Assembly (NCBI RefSeq): GCF_031979925.1
Contig: NZ_DALZFB010000005.1
Coordinates: 186,001-250,000, forward strand
Length of the DNA: 64,000 bases
Reading direction: 5' to 3'
DNA from: Pseudescherichia sp031979925
GTDB lineage: Bacteria > Pseudomonadota > Gammaproteobacteria > Enterobacterales > Enterobacteriaceae
Shown: one piece after another, positions 25,595 through 34,692 of the stretch
Numbering within the stretch: the stretch's first letter is position 1
Layout: each line of letters starts with the position of its first letter
The notes under the pieces: model-generated
Database searches by the model: none
Seen by the model: only the letters and a program-made list of their open reading frames with translations
What the model was told of the DNA's origin: nothing
Made by a program: the position numbers and the translations under genes

Positions 25595-27235
25595 ATGCGC
25601 GTGCTGCAAAACTTCACCATTCGTTTGGTGTTGCTAGTTATCCTCGGCGTCTTTTGCCTGATGTGGTCCGGCGTTGGGCTGTATAGCGTCTTCTCGCTCT
25701 CTAAAGTGGCAGAAGGAAATGAGATCGATCGCCAGCTGGTTACCCAGATGACGCTGTTAAGCCAGGGCAACGATCAATACTTCCGTGTTGTCACACGGCT
25801 GTCACGCGTGCTGGAGACCAAAGCCGCCGGTGGCAGCGCGGATTTCTCACAGGTCCAGCTGGCGCTGGATAATATGAAAACGAAGCTGGAGGCGCTGAAA
25901 GCCATCTCGCCAGGGCCAATGGATCCGAAGGCTTCTGCCCAGGCGATTGCCAGCTGGCAGACGCTGCTGGATCAGGGCGTGACGCCGCAGGTGCAGCTGG
26001 CACAGCAGGGGGCGCTGGAGGCGTATCGCCAGCAGTCGAGTAACGTGACGCCAGCGCTAAGTCGCGCGTTTGGTGCGGCGGCAGAAGCCTTTAACGCTGC
26101 CGCCAGCGCAAGACTGGATGACACCCGCGTCATGGTGGATGGGCAGACTAACGTGACCCGCACCCTGATTCTGGCAGCGGTGATCCTCGGCCTGCTGATC
26201 CTGCTCTTCACCGATCGCTATCTGGTCGCCATGCTGGTGAAACCGCTGGCAACCATCCGTGAGCACTTCCGCACTATTGCCCAGGGCGATCTCAGCCAGC
26301 CGGTACAGGATCTGGGCCGCAACTGTGTGGGTCAGCTGGTACCACTGTTGCGCGCGATGCAGGATAGTCTGCGTGAGGCTGTCAGCTCTATTCGCCAGGG
26401 CAGCGACAATATCTGGCGTGGTGCTACTGAGATTTCCAGCGGCAATAACGATCTCTCTTCCCGTACGGAAGAGCAGGCGGCGGCCCTGGAGGAGACGGCA
26501 GCCAGCATGGAGCAGCTTACCGCGACGGTTAAGCTGAATGCGGACCACGCGCATCAGGCCAGCGAGCTGGCGGACGTAGCCTCGACGCGAGCGAGCAAAG
26601 GCGGCGAGCTGGTCGAGGCGGTGATCGGCACCATGAACGGTATCTCTGACAGTTCGAAAAAGATCGCTGAGATCACTACGGTCATTAACAGTATCGCTTT
26701 CCAGACCAATATTCTGGCGCTCAACGCGGCGGTAGAGGCGGCACGAGCGGGCGAGCAGGGGCGTGGGTTTGCGGTTGTAGCGGGCGAAGTGCGTAACCTT
26801 GCCAGCCGTAGCGCCGATGCCGCGAAGCAGATTGAGTCGCTGATAACCGACTCCGTCAGCCGGGTCGATAAAGGGGCGCAGCTGGTGAACGACGCTGGCA
26901 CCACCATGGAGGGCATTCTGCAGGCGGTAACGGAAGTGACCACCATTATGAAGCAGATTGCCGGCGCGTCTGCCGAGCAGAGTAAAGGTATCTCCCAGGT
27001 GGGTGTCGCCATTACCCAGATGGATAGCGTGACGCAGCAAAATGCCTCGCTGGTTGAGGAAGTTTCCGCAGCGGCGGCGGCCCTTGAGCGTCAGACCGAG
27101 GAGCTACAGCGTTCAGTGCAGCGGTTCCGCCTCTCTGCTAACGATCGAAAAATGGAGGCAGCACCGGTTAGCACGCCTGTAGCACGCCGTGCAGCAGTGG
27201 CAGCCCCGGCTGATGATGAGTGGGTCGCGTTCTAA
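25595..27235 (+). CDS. Methyl-accepting chemotaxis protein
   Basis: Transmembrane chemoreceptor, 546 residues, of the Tar/Tsr class. The first membrane segment is about residues 8-32, then a four-helix-bundle periplasmic ligand domain, a second membrane segment about 190-210, a HAMP domain to about 262 and the cytoplasmic signalling hairpin. The strictly conserved tip reads NILALNAAVEAARAGEQGRGFAVVAGEVRNLA. The C-terminus ends DDEWVAF, a variant of the NWETF/NWESF pentapeptide that binds CheR and CheB. The ligand cannot be inferred. It converges with a diguanylate cyclase gene, overlapping by 4 bp, and has a candidate FliA promoter. Confidence 0.93.
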   Translation: MRVLQNFTIRLVLLVILGVFCLMWSGVGLYSVFSLSKVAEGNEIDRQLVTQMTLLSQGNDQYFRVVTRLSRVLETKAAGGSADFSQVQLALDNMKTKLEALKAISPGPMDPKASAQAIASWQTLLDQGVTPQVQLAQQGALEAYRQQSSNVTPALSRAFGAAAEAFNAAASARLDDTRVMVDGQTNVTRTLILAAVILGLLILLFTDRYLVAMLVKPLATIREHFRTIAQGDLSQPVQDLGRNCVGQLVPLLRAMQDSLREAVSSIRQGSDNIWRGATEISSGNNDLSSRTEEQAAALEETAASMEQLTATVKLNADHAHQASELADVASTRASKGGELVEAVIGTMNGISDSSKKIAEITTVINSIAFQTNILALNAAVEAARAGEQGRGFAVVAGEVRNLASRSADAAKQIESLITDSVSRVDKGAQLVNDAGTTMEGILQAVTEVTTIMKQIAGASAEQSKGISQVGVAITQMDSVTQQNASLVEEVSAAAAALERQTEELQRSVQRFRLSANDRKMEAAPVSTPVARRAAVAAPADDEWVAF

Positions 27236-28209
27236 ACGCTTTTGATAGATCCCGCTAGCGGTGTGGCACCCAGTGCCGCACCGTTTTTACCGGCATGCTT
27301 AATTTGATACATCGCCTGGTCAGCGCGAACCAGCGCGCTAACAAAATCATCCTGCGGTAATGCCTGCTCAATGCCGATGGAGGCACCGACGCTTGCCGTG
27401 CCGTTATCCAGTTCAAACGGCGTCAGTGCAGCCTGTAAACAGTCGCGTGCGGCGTTGCTCACCTGCATGTCACTCAGCGTAAAGGGCAACAGCAGCACAA
27501 ACTCATCCCCGCCGAGCCGGCCGACAATCGTTCCCGGTGGACAGGTCTCACGCAGACGCTGGCTAAGCTGCATCAGCAGCTCATCCCCGCTACGGTGGCC
27601 GAAGGTATCATTCACGTTTTTAAAATCATCGAGATCGATAAACGCCACGCAGAGCGCCCCCACCATTTTTAACGCCTCGAAATGCTGGATCAGAGCATGA
27701 CGGTTGGCAAGGCCGGTGAGAGGATCGTGGTTCGCCAGCAGGGCAAGCTGCTCCTCATACTGCTTCTCTTTGGTCATATCGATATGCGTGCCGGTAACCT
27801 TCAGCGGCTGGCCACTGTCGTCCCACTCGCTGACGCGTCCCCGATCCAACACCCAGGTTACGGTGCCATTTTTATGCTGCATCCGGTGTAGCGCTTCATA
27901 GAAGGGTGTTTTGCCGTGCAGATGGCCATAGAAGGCATCCAGCACCCGCTCTTTATCATCGGGGTGAAGATGCTCTTTCCAGACCTCAAAGCGCGCGCTG
28001 AGCTCTTTTGGCTGGTAGCCCAACATCGAGCCCCAGCGGCGGTTGTAGATGATCAGCTTGCCGCTGGGCACGTCCAGCTGCCACAGACAGAGGCCGGTGC
28101 CGTCCAGCGCTGCACTGAGCTTGCTGCGGGCGTCACGCGCCAGCCGCACCAGACGGGCATTGTGCTTCTTCAGATTCTGGATCTGCTGCTTAAGCGCGAG
28201 TTCAGACAT
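27232..28209 (-). CDS. PAS-GGDEF diguanylate cyclase
   Basis: Predicted soluble c-di-GMP synthase, 325 residues. A short coiled coil (about 1-32) is followed by a PAS domain (about 33-150; PAS/PAC with DGTGLCLWQLDVPSG and the THIDMTKEKQYEE linker) and a GGDEF domain (about 155-312) with an intact active site RLGGDEF at 231-237. The product-inhibition I-site RxxD is absent at the usual place five residues before the motif. There is no membrane segment. It converges with the chemoreceptor, so the two motility-related genes sit as a pair between yghX and yghU, though on opposite strands. Confidence 0.92.
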   Translation of the reverse strand: MSELALKQQIQNLKKHNARLVRLARDARSKLSAALDGTGLCLWQLDVPSGKLIIYNRRWGSMLGYQPKELSARFEVWKEHLHPDDKERVLDAFYGHLHGKTPFYEALHRMQHKNGTVTWVLDRGRVSEWDDSGQPLKVTGTHIDMTKEKQYEEQLALLANHDPLTGLANRHALIQHFEALKMVGALCVAFIDLDDFKNVNDTFGHRSGDELLMQLSQRLRETCPPGTIVGRLGGDEFVLLLPFTLSDMQVSNAARDCLQAALTPFELDNGTASVGASIGIEQALPQDDFVSALVRADQAMYQIKHAGKNGAALGATPLAGSIKSV

Positions 28210-28301
28210 ACCGACCGATTAGGTATAAATAAAAAGCATTCTTACTAGTTATTTTTTGGTTGTAAATACAACAGGAGAAAAAGAGGAGGCGTAATCGATT
28301 T

Positions 28302-28332
28302 TAAAAAGTGACCGGGCGGGAGAGGCCCGGTC
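28302..28332 (-). terminator. yghU terminator
   Basis: On the minus strand GACCGGGC-CTCTCCC-GCCCGGTC followed by ACTTTTT, 9 bp after the yghU stop. Confidence 0.8.
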
Positions 28333-28340
28333 GATAAGCG

Positions 28341-29207
28341 TTAGCTCTGGCGTTTATCTTCCGTATTATTGGCGAAGTCGCTGGCATCATGGCGCTCGTG
28401 CAGCTGCTCGTTAAGCGGTCCGTTGGCGCGGTTAACGATGCGGCCGCGCTGCACTCCGGGGCGTTCAGCAATCTCTTTCGCCCAGCGCAGCACGTTCTTA
28501 TAGCTGTTAGCGTCGAGGAACTCTGCCGCGTCATAAACGTTGCCGAGCACGACGTTGCCGTACCACGGCCAGATGGCCATATCGGCAATGGTATACTCGT
28601 CGCCTGCAATAAACTTATGCTGGGCAAGCTGCTTATCGAGCACGTCAAGCTGGCGTTTGGCTTCCATAGTGAAGCGGTTGATGGCGTATTCAATTTTTAC
28701 CGGCGCATAGCTATAGAAGTGGCCGAAACCGCCGCCGAGGAAGGGCGCAGAGCCTTGCAGCCAGAAGAGCCAGTTCAGGGTTTCGGTGCGGCCAGCCGGA
28801 TCTTTTGGCAGGAAGTGACCGAATTTTTCTGCCAGGTAGAGCAGAATTGAACCGGACTCAAAGACGCGGGTCGGCGGCGTAGTGCTGTGATCGCGCAGGG
28901 CCGGAATTTTTGAGTTCGGGTTCACCTCAACGAAGCCGCTGGAGAACTGGTCGCCCTCACCGATGCGAATCAGCCAGGCATCATACTCCGCCTCGCTGAC
29001 GCCTCTCTCCAGTAGCTCTTCCAGCAGAATGGTAACCTTCTGGCCGTTCGGCGTGCCGAGGGAGTAAAGTTGCAGAGGGTGTTTGCCCACCGGCAGCGTT
29101 TTTTCATGCGTCGCGCCGGAGACCGGACGGTTGATATTGGCAAACGCGCCGCCGCCGGATTGATCCCACGTCCACACTTTAGGTAGTTGATAGCTGTTGT
29201 CTGACAT
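28341..29207 (-). CDS. yghU: YghU, Nu-class glutathione transferase
   Basis: Cytoplasmic GST-like enzyme, 288 residues, of the YghU/YfcG group with disulfide-bond reductase activity using bound glutathione pairs. It has a long N-terminal extension, then the thioredoxin-like domain (LQLYSLGTPNGQKVTILLEELLE, with glutathione contacts in NPNSKIPALRDH and FESGSILLYLAEKFG) and an all-helical C-terminal domain. Similarity to the E. coli protein is high along the whole length. The DsbA-like gene 61 bp upstream on the same strand may be co-transcribed. Confidence 0.95.
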   Translation of the reverse strand: MSDNSYQLPKVWTWDQSGGGAFANINRPVSGATHEKTLPVGKHPLQLYSLGTPNGQKVTILLEELLERGVSEAEYDAWLIRIGEGDQFSSGFVEVNPNSKIPALRDHSTTPPTRVFESGSILLYLAEKFGHFLPKDPAGRTETLNWLFWLQGSAPFLGGGFGHFYSYAPVKIEYAINRFTMEAKRQLDVLDKQLAQHKFIAGDEYTIADMAIWPWYGNVVLGNVYDAAEFLDANSYKNVLRWAKEIAERPGVQRGRIVNRANGPLNEQLHERHDASDFANNTEDKRQS

Positions 29208-29268
29208 AGCGATTCCCCTTTCATTTATCTGATAAGCAGTGTAGCAGGAGCGTGATATTCATCGTGCT

Positions 29269-29829
29269 TCAGGCAAGAATTCGCTTTGCCCAAAAGCTAA
29301 TGTCGTCGCCGCTGCCCAGATCGGCCTGTACCAGTCCGTTGACCATAAAGGTTGGCGAGACGTGAATACCGTTCTGACGGGCATATTTGCAGTGCCACTT
29401 AATGACGTTTTGCAGATCGGCGCGGGCAAACGGCTCGCTAACGTCGACACCACTATATTCATTAAGGCGTACCATTATCTGCCGCGGCGTGGCATCCAGG
29501 TTTGGGCCTCCGTAGTGATCGGTAAATTCAAACTCCTCTCGACGATCTGCCACAGCCTGCATAACTTTATGTGCGGCTTCTCTGCCGTTTGGTAGCGTTG
29601 AGGCGGCAAGGATATAGCGGACAATCAACCCGGAGTACATATGCCACGGCTGCGACTGTAGGCGAATTTTTACCGTGACCTTGTCCTCCCCGACATGCTT
29701 GAGCAGGGCAGGGAGTTTGTTAAAGGCTTTTACCGAGTAGGGACAGGTGGGTTCCAGAAAAACCTCGAAGGTGCGTGGACCGTATCCCCACTCCAGTGGC
29801 TGCGGTTGTAACGTTGTTTGCTGGTTCAT
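29269..29829 (-). CDS. DsbA-like thioredoxin-fold protein with CPYS motif
   Basis: 186 residues with no signal peptide, so probably cytoplasmic. The N-terminal EVFLEPTCPYSVKAFNKLPALL is a thioredoxin-fold active-site region with only the first cysteine of CxxC (CPYS), followed by an inserted helical domain and the cis-proline region HVSPTFMVNG, as in DsbA-family oxidoreductases. With one active-site Cys it would use a monothiol or glutathione-linked mechanism. The start at 29829 follows AAAGGAAAAGAG; the frame extends upstream with no site. It precedes yghU, a glutathione disulfide reductase homolog, which suggests a linked thiol role. Confidence 0.82.
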   Translation of the reverse strand: MNQQTTLQPQPLEWGYGPRTFEVFLEPTCPYSVKAFNKLPALLKHVGEDKVTVKIRLQSQPWHMYSGLIVRYILAASTLPNGREAAHKVMQAVADRREEFEFTDHYGGPNLDATPRQIMVRLNEYSGVDVSEPFARADLQNVIKWHCKYARQNGIHVSPTFMVNGLVQADLGSGDDISFWAKRILA

Positions 29830-30304
29830 CTCTTTTCCTTTTTTATCGATGTCGAATGGCAGTCTACCCCACTTTTTTTGAGATGGGGTTAGCCAAAAAA
29901 TGCACTTATTTAACAAGCGTAATGCGCAAAGATTATCGCTACAATTTTATGATGTATGGCCCCGACGTCAGTGAGGAAAATATGAAGTTAACGCTAATGC
30001 TCCTTTCCCATTTTAACCCCTGCGCATGTTCTGCTTTGCTTACTTCAAAAAGCTGCATAATAATGGAGGTGCTTAATGACTTACCCATAACTCAAACTTT
30101 CATAGAGGTATTGTGCTATGCATTTTTCTTTGTTTATGTGTAAAAAATTAAATATATGATAATGGCTTGGCGGAAAGAGGAAATGGCTGACTGCTATCTG
30201 GTAAATGGATATTGATATCATAATCCCAAAAGTGTTATCACCATCATATCTTTCTGCCGATTTGAACGCCTATCCTGACCGTTGTAATATGCTGAGGAGG
30301 GAAT
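29830..30304. other. Gene-free interval at left edge of accessory segment
   Basis: 475 bp with falling GC. A frame from 29922 to 30143 is open but has no coding character. No copy of the tRNA-Phe 3' end was found here, so an attachment site is not visible. Confidence 0.5.
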
Positions 30305-30541
30305 ATGAAACATCATTTGGATCCAAACCTAGTAGCCGTCTGGCAGTTAAATTTTCGCTTTTCTACAGCAGAGGTTCCTTGCGGGCAAGGTATACATTTT
30401 GTAAAAGCACTAGATGATGAGCAGATTGAGCACCTATATGACCGAATCTTTGCCGAAGTCGACGCTGAACTGCGTGAAGAATATGGCGATTATCAATTTC
30501 GAAGCTGTAATGTCAGGCCTGCAATAATGAAAAGTAATTAA
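30305..30541 (+). CDS. Small acidic protein, unrecognised
   Basis: 78 residues, starting MKHHLDPNLVAVWQLNFRF. A strong ribosome binding site (GAGGAGGG) lies 4-5 bases before the ATG, which is the main support. An acidic helical run (DDEQIEHLYDRIFAEVDAEL) occupies the middle. No signal peptide, membrane segment or known motif was seen. It is isolated in AT-rich DNA between the DsbA-like gene and the DUF262 pair. It could be the remnant of a longer gene. Confidence 0.5.
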   Translation: MKHHLDPNLVAVWQLNFRFSTAEVPCGQGIHFVKALDDEQIEHLYDRIFAEVDAELREEYGDYQFRSCNVRPAIMKSN

Positions 30542-31194
30542 AGCCTTGTTTTGCAAAAGGACTTGATTGGCAGGTTTATAATTAAATGATTTCTACTGAT
30601 GTTAGTTGCGTTTATTATATACATAACATGATTTTTATAAGCCATCATAAAAAATTTATGTTCCTTTTATATTTCGCCTAAATAATTATTCAGATGTTTT
30701 GTGGGGTTGCACTAATCAGTGAAACGAGACGGAAAAAAATTCTCGAATTTTAATTATTTAAAAGGAGAGGCCGTTTTTCTTTTTGCAATACTTCTCTAAG
30801 AAAGATGAACCCCAAGTCTTCTTTATAAATGCAACTAGTGATGATTTTTTAGCTGCTATTGCTCTATGATCGGAGTGCCGGTATTTATTACTAAGTCATT
30901 ACGTGTAATAAAATTTATAGAGCCGTATTATATTATTGATTGGGCATTTGATAGGGAGTGTTCTTAAAGAATTTCAATACCCTATCTTGTTCCGTTAAGC
31001 TACTTTTTTAAACAATAGATTTCATTTGGCAATTCCTTTTAATGTAGTCAGGCTCACGAATCTCATATAAAAGGTTGCAAAATTCTAAAAATAGGTCAAT
31101 TTTTAACCATGTGCTCTTGCGTATAACTGATTAGGGCTTTCGTAATGGAATCTAACCTCCTGAAAACTAATGTTTGCCAAGAGGATAGCAAGCC
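30542..31194. other. AT-rich gene-free interval in the accessory segment
   Basis: About 650 bp, strongly AT-rich, with no supportable gene and no recognised repeat. It lies downstream of the DUF262 operon and may be degraded mobile DNA. Confidence 0.5.
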
Positions 31195-31323
31195 ATGAAT
31201 CAAGCATGCAATCAGGTCGAGCTGTTACCAGATTTTAATCTGATGAACAGCCCCGTTCAGGTAAATGTTCCTGACCTGTATTTAGGCATGCTATTCAGAA
31301 TTTTTTCGGTAATGCTCTGTTAG
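31195..31323 (+). CDS. Possible 42-residue peptide or gene remnant
   Basis: ATG at 31195 follows GAGGAT and reads MNQACNQVELLPDFNLMNSP for its first 20 residues. The frame overlaps the last 33 bp of the convergent HNH-domain gene. It looks like the N-terminus of a real protein rather than random sequence, so it may be a truncated gene at a recombination joint. Not recognised. Confidence 0.3.
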   Translation: MNQACNQVELLPDFNLMNSPVQVNVPDLYLGMLFRIFSVMLC

Positions 31324-33282
31324 CAACTTAATCATCGCATTTTTATGAGTTTTAATATTTTTTTCAGTCCAACCCTCATCAAAGTTAGTCTTGGAGCGGA
31401 ATATAGCTCTCAATTTCAAAGAGTCAAATCGAGGTTTGGCTTCAAAGTCTGCTTTTTTCTTTGCGACTGATTGATTGCTATAAGATGAATTATCTCCAGG
31501 GCTTAATAGCACTAAATTACCAAAAGAATTTAAAGGCGTTTCAGTGAGTCTATTACCATACTCTTCTTGCTGTGGATGAACATGTTCTATGGAGTTTTTA
31601 GAAGTAATACGATATTGTTCAAATTTTATTAGATCTTTTTCTGGCAGACTGGAATTATTTAATGATTTCCATAGTATATATTCTAGTTTTTGGAACCAAT
31701 AGTGTTCAAATCCGATACCATGCGATTCGTTAAAATATGTTACCAGCTCATCCCAAGGGTTGGTCTTAGGTTTTAACCATTTAGCCTGTTTAAAACTTGC
31801 CTCTTTTTGGCTGTCTAATGCAAGAGACATTCGATTATCAATGCGTTCAAGTATCCGACATGCGCGTTTATCTTCTGTGCCGCCAACTTCTCTGCGAATC
31901 AGTGATGCAATAAATGGTGTTAACCAATATTGCGCACTGCGTTCACCAGTAAAATTACGAACACTTTGCAACATTACCAAGTCACTTAATGGCTTAGGAG
32001 ACCGGTTTAAGTAGTATTTCCCTTTGGAGATGCTACGAGAAACATTAGCTAATGCAAGATGCGAATCTAGGTTATCATCCTTTTCGACCCATTTAACAAC
32101 CCATGTATCAAACTGGTAGCGTACTTGCCAAAGCATTTCTATGAAATCTTTTATTGTGCATTCATCGGAATTAATAAGTGGCTCAAAGATTTCAAGTAAC
32201 CTATCACTATGCAGTCTTGGAATGATATCTTCTTTTTCATTCAATGCAAGAAATACACGGTAAGCATGAATAAGTAACAAAGGAAAACCAATGATTGAAC
32301 GACAATATACTGTCTCGATATCCAACTCATCTGTTTCGAATTGTTCTATCACTGTGTCCTCTGGAGTAAATTGACTCTCAATCTGTTCAGCAAGTTGAGC
32401 AATAGATAATCCTGAGTCATTTTTTTTCGTTGGTTCTTCAGTAATAGTGAGTTTATTTAAACTAAATGTAGAGAGCTCTTGCGGTTGAATATTGTTCCAG
32501 TCAGCTTTTTTAAATGTTTTTCTAACATTCCTTTCAAAGTAGTTTTCCATATGTTCACAGGAAACCCAAATTGCTTCATATTGCGATTTATGTGTTTTAA
32601 TTCGCTTTAGTAATTTTGCCTTTAAAATGTCTGTTTGTTCTAACTGAATGCCGGTTGTATTCATCGTGGCAAACAAGCGATTTAAATCCATTTGGACGGG
32701 AACAACATTATTTACCCATTGTACTTGGCTAAAAATATAGTTTCCCAACAACTCAAATTTTTGCGCTGATTGCTGTTTAAGCTTAGCGATTTCTTTGGTT
32801 AAAACAGTTAGTGCTATATCTAGTTGCTTAAGATAGTCGTTTTGTGCAATCGATTCATCAGACGGTTTTTCAAAGGATTTTAGTCCAGCAAGACTTCCCA
32901 ATAAATTCTGGACTTGCTCTCGAATTGCAAACTGCAACCTGGGTTTATTCTCATATACAATCACATCAACCAAAAGTGTCTTGCTACCAGCAGTCTTAAA
33001 AGCAATAGCAATTAGCATCAAAGTTGTTGTGCGTTGCTGACCATCAATCAGTTCATATATTTTATGAGTATTTTGCTCCAGCAAGGATGAAAGAACAGTG
33101 CCAATGAAGTAAATTTGGTCGCCAGCAAAGCAAGCATCTTTAATATCATTAAAGAGCAGTAATACGTCATCATCACTCCAAACATAAGGGCGTTGATAGC
33201 TTGGGATTGAAAACTGATAGCCTTTATTAAGCACAGTTTCTAGTGTTAGAATCTCCGTTTTAACACCTTGTTCCTTATCCAT
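31291..33282 (-). CDS. DUF262-DUF1524 (GmrSD-type) nuclease, second gene of pair
   Basis: 663 residues. The N-terminal DUF262 domain, a ParB/sulfiredoxin-like fold that binds or hydrolyses nucleotides, shows IPSYQRPYVW at 26-35 and the key DGQQRTTT at 80-87. A long central helical region follows. The C-terminal DUF1524 domain is an HNH nuclease: EHVHPQ at 566-571, then FGNLVLLSPGDNSSYSN at about 587-603 and KKK at 608-610, all expected catalytic or structural positions. This is the architecture of GmrSD type IV restriction enzymes and relatives such as SspE. ATG at 33282 has GGAGGT 7 bases before it and overlaps the end of the first DUF262 gene by 8 bp. The gene is AT-rich compared with its chromosomal neighbours and sits at tRNA-Phe, so horizontal origin is likely. 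A defence role is inferred. Confidence 0.85.
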   Translation of the reverse strand: MDKEQGVKTEILTLETVLNKGYQFSIPSYQRPYVWSDDDVLLLFNDIKDACFAGDQIYFIGTVLSSLLEQNTHKIYELIDGQQRTTTLMLIAIAFKTAGSKTLLVDVIVYENKPRLQFAIREQVQNLLGSLAGLKSFEKPSDESIAQNDYLKQLDIALTVLTKEIAKLKQQSAQKFELLGNYIFSQVQWVNNVVPVQMDLNRLFATMNTTGIQLEQTDILKAKLLKRIKTHKSQYEAIWVSCEHMENYFERNVRKTFKKADWNNIQPQELSTFSLNKLTITEEPTKKNDSGLSIAQLAEQIESQFTPEDTVIEQFETDELDIETVYCRSIIGFPLLLIHAYRVFLALNEKEDIIPRLHSDRLLEIFEPLINSDECTIKDFIEMLWQVRYQFDTWVVKWVEKDDNLDSHLALANVSRSISKGKYYLNRSPKPLSDLVMLQSVRNFTGERSAQYWLTPFIASLIRREVGGTEDKRACRILERIDNRMSLALDSQKEASFKQAKWLKPKTNPWDELVTYFNESHGIGFEHYWFQKLEYILWKSLNNSSLPEKDLIKFEQYRITSKNSIEHVHPQQEEYGNRLTETPLNSFGNLVLLSPGDNSSYSNQSVAKKKADFEAKPRFDSLKLRAIFRSKTNFDEGWTEKNIKTHKNAMIKLLTEHYRKNSE

Positions 33283-34669
33283 TTCTGACCTCCAGGTTTT
33301 TTATATATTTATCAAAATTAGGGCCGAATTGTGTTTTAAAATTAATTTGGCTGATTGATAGGTCAAAATGTTCTACCACGCGTATAACAAAGCGTTTTTT
33401 GACAGTATTGTCATCCTCGCCGAGTCCATTGCTATTCACCTTTAAGTCAAAGCCATCCAGCTTTAAAAAAAGTTGTTCGACCGTAAAACTTGTTGCAATC
33501 CAGTCAAGTACTGGTGTTTCTTGTATAAAAGCAGGTATTGACCTTTCTTTCACGGCGGTTTGGTTCTCAATACGACGAGAATAAATAACCCTAAATAGTT
33601 TTTTTGCAGCCACTTCTAAATTCATTTGACCAAACTGACTTATATAAAGCAATAGCGCAGTATCCAGTAGCTGCTTGAGATAACTACAGCCTTCTAGTTT
33701 GCAAATGAAATGATTATAAAAATCACTGAACCCTTTTAGTGTTGAGCTCTTTTCACTGTGCAGTAGATAAATTTGACGAAGTTTTTCAAAATACTGGAGG
33801 TAGTGAATAGTATTTACACCACTATTGAGTGGTTGCCTTAAATCATATCCCACTTGTGCTTGAGATAAATTTTCTGTGCCGCTAGCAGAATAAGTACGAG
33901 TGATGCGACCAAAGGCAGTATCTTCTCCCTTACCAGTGTTTTCTGCCAACTCATTGACAATGCAGTTTCTAATTAGCGCCTTCTGGTTATGCTGCGGATA
34001 TTCTCTAAAATGCAAATACTGCCAGTAGCGCCCTCTAAGCAGTAAATCAACAATGTTAGACAAATCACCGAGTGCTTCCCAACACCTGGCAAAGTGATCA
34101 ACGGATAGTTTATCTTTTTCGCCAATTGCTCGCAGATGGTGTGCTTTGATGATTTGATCGCCATTAAGACGTACACCTCCAGTATTTTGAGTTTCAAAAA
34201 ATTGGTAGGCTTGATCTTCAGAACGAGTGATGACTAGTGAGAACTGCAATAGATTAAAATCAATCAATTCTAGCCACTCGCCAGAATGTTGTTTTAGCCA
34301 GGCAAGATTATGCACTATCTGCCGTTGACTAATTGGTGAGCTATAATGCAGAGAAAAATCAGTAAATTGCCCATTAAGATGAGCCATTAATGCTAAAGTG
34401 GTCAAGCGTTGCTGACCGTCGATGATATTAAGACTCTCACCATCAGCATGCAAAATGACACTACCTAGATAATAGGGCATAGTGCTTGAATGGGCTTGGT
34501 GTTCCGCTATATCCTTTAACAATCTCGCGATTTGCCTATCTTGCCATATATAAGGGCGTTGATACTCTGGTATTGAAAAATTGCTGCTGATTGTGTCACA
34601 TGTACCGGTTTTAATCTGTTTACCTGTAAGCAGGTCAGTTACAGAGCATATTGCTACACTAACAGTCAC
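33275..34669 (-). CDS. DUF262 protein without nuclease domain, first gene of pair
   Basis: 464 residues from the preferred GTG at 34669; AGAAGGA lies 6 bases before it. A longer reading from an ATG at 34774 has no ribosome binding site and would run across a perfect hairpin at 34693-34717. The DUF262 motifs are IPEYQRPYIW at 33-42 and IIDGQQRLTT at 82-91, with YYLGSVIL between them. The C-terminal half is helical and lacks any HNH or DUF1524 motif. It is therefore a stand-alone nucleotide-binding partner, and its stop overlaps the start of the DUF262-DUF1524 gene. Two paralogous DUF262 proteins in one operon differ from classic single-protein GmrSD. Its role in defence is inferred. Confidence 0.8.
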   Translation of the reverse strand: MTVSVAICSVTDLLTGKQIKTGTCDTISSNFSIPEYQRPYIWQDRQIARLLKDIAEHQAHSSTMPYYLGSVILHADGESLNIIDGQQRLTTLALMAHLNGQFTDFSLHYSSPISQRQIVHNLAWLKQHSGEWLELIDFNLLQFSLVITRSEDQAYQFFETQNTGGVRLNGDQIIKAHHLRAIGEKDKLSVDHFARCWEALGDLSNIVDLLLRGRYWQYLHFREYPQHNQKALIRNCIVNELAENTGKGEDTAFGRITRTYSASGTENLSQAQVGYDLRQPLNSGVNTIHYLQYFEKLRQIYLLHSEKSSTLKGFSDFYNHFICKLEGCSYLKQLLDTALLLYISQFGQMNLEVAAKKLFRVIYSRRIENQTAVKERSIPAFIQETPVLDWIATSFTVEQLFLKLDGFDLKVNSNGLGEDDNTVKKRFVIRVVEHFDLSISQINFKTQFGPNFDKYIKNLEVRNG

Positions 34670-34692
34670 ATAAATTCCTTCTGAATGTAGAT

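Noticed and set aside
24902..25609. Small minus-strand frames of 63 and 84 codons
   Set aside because: Poor starts, no motif, and the second overlaps the chemoreceptor start; AT-rich spacer is more likely.
29922..30143. Possible small gene from 29922
   Set aside because: No ribosome binding site before the ATG and cysteine-rich, non-protein-like sequence.
30542..31290. Insertion sequence remnant
   Set aside because: No inverted ends, target duplication or transposase motif could be seen in the AT-rich spacer.
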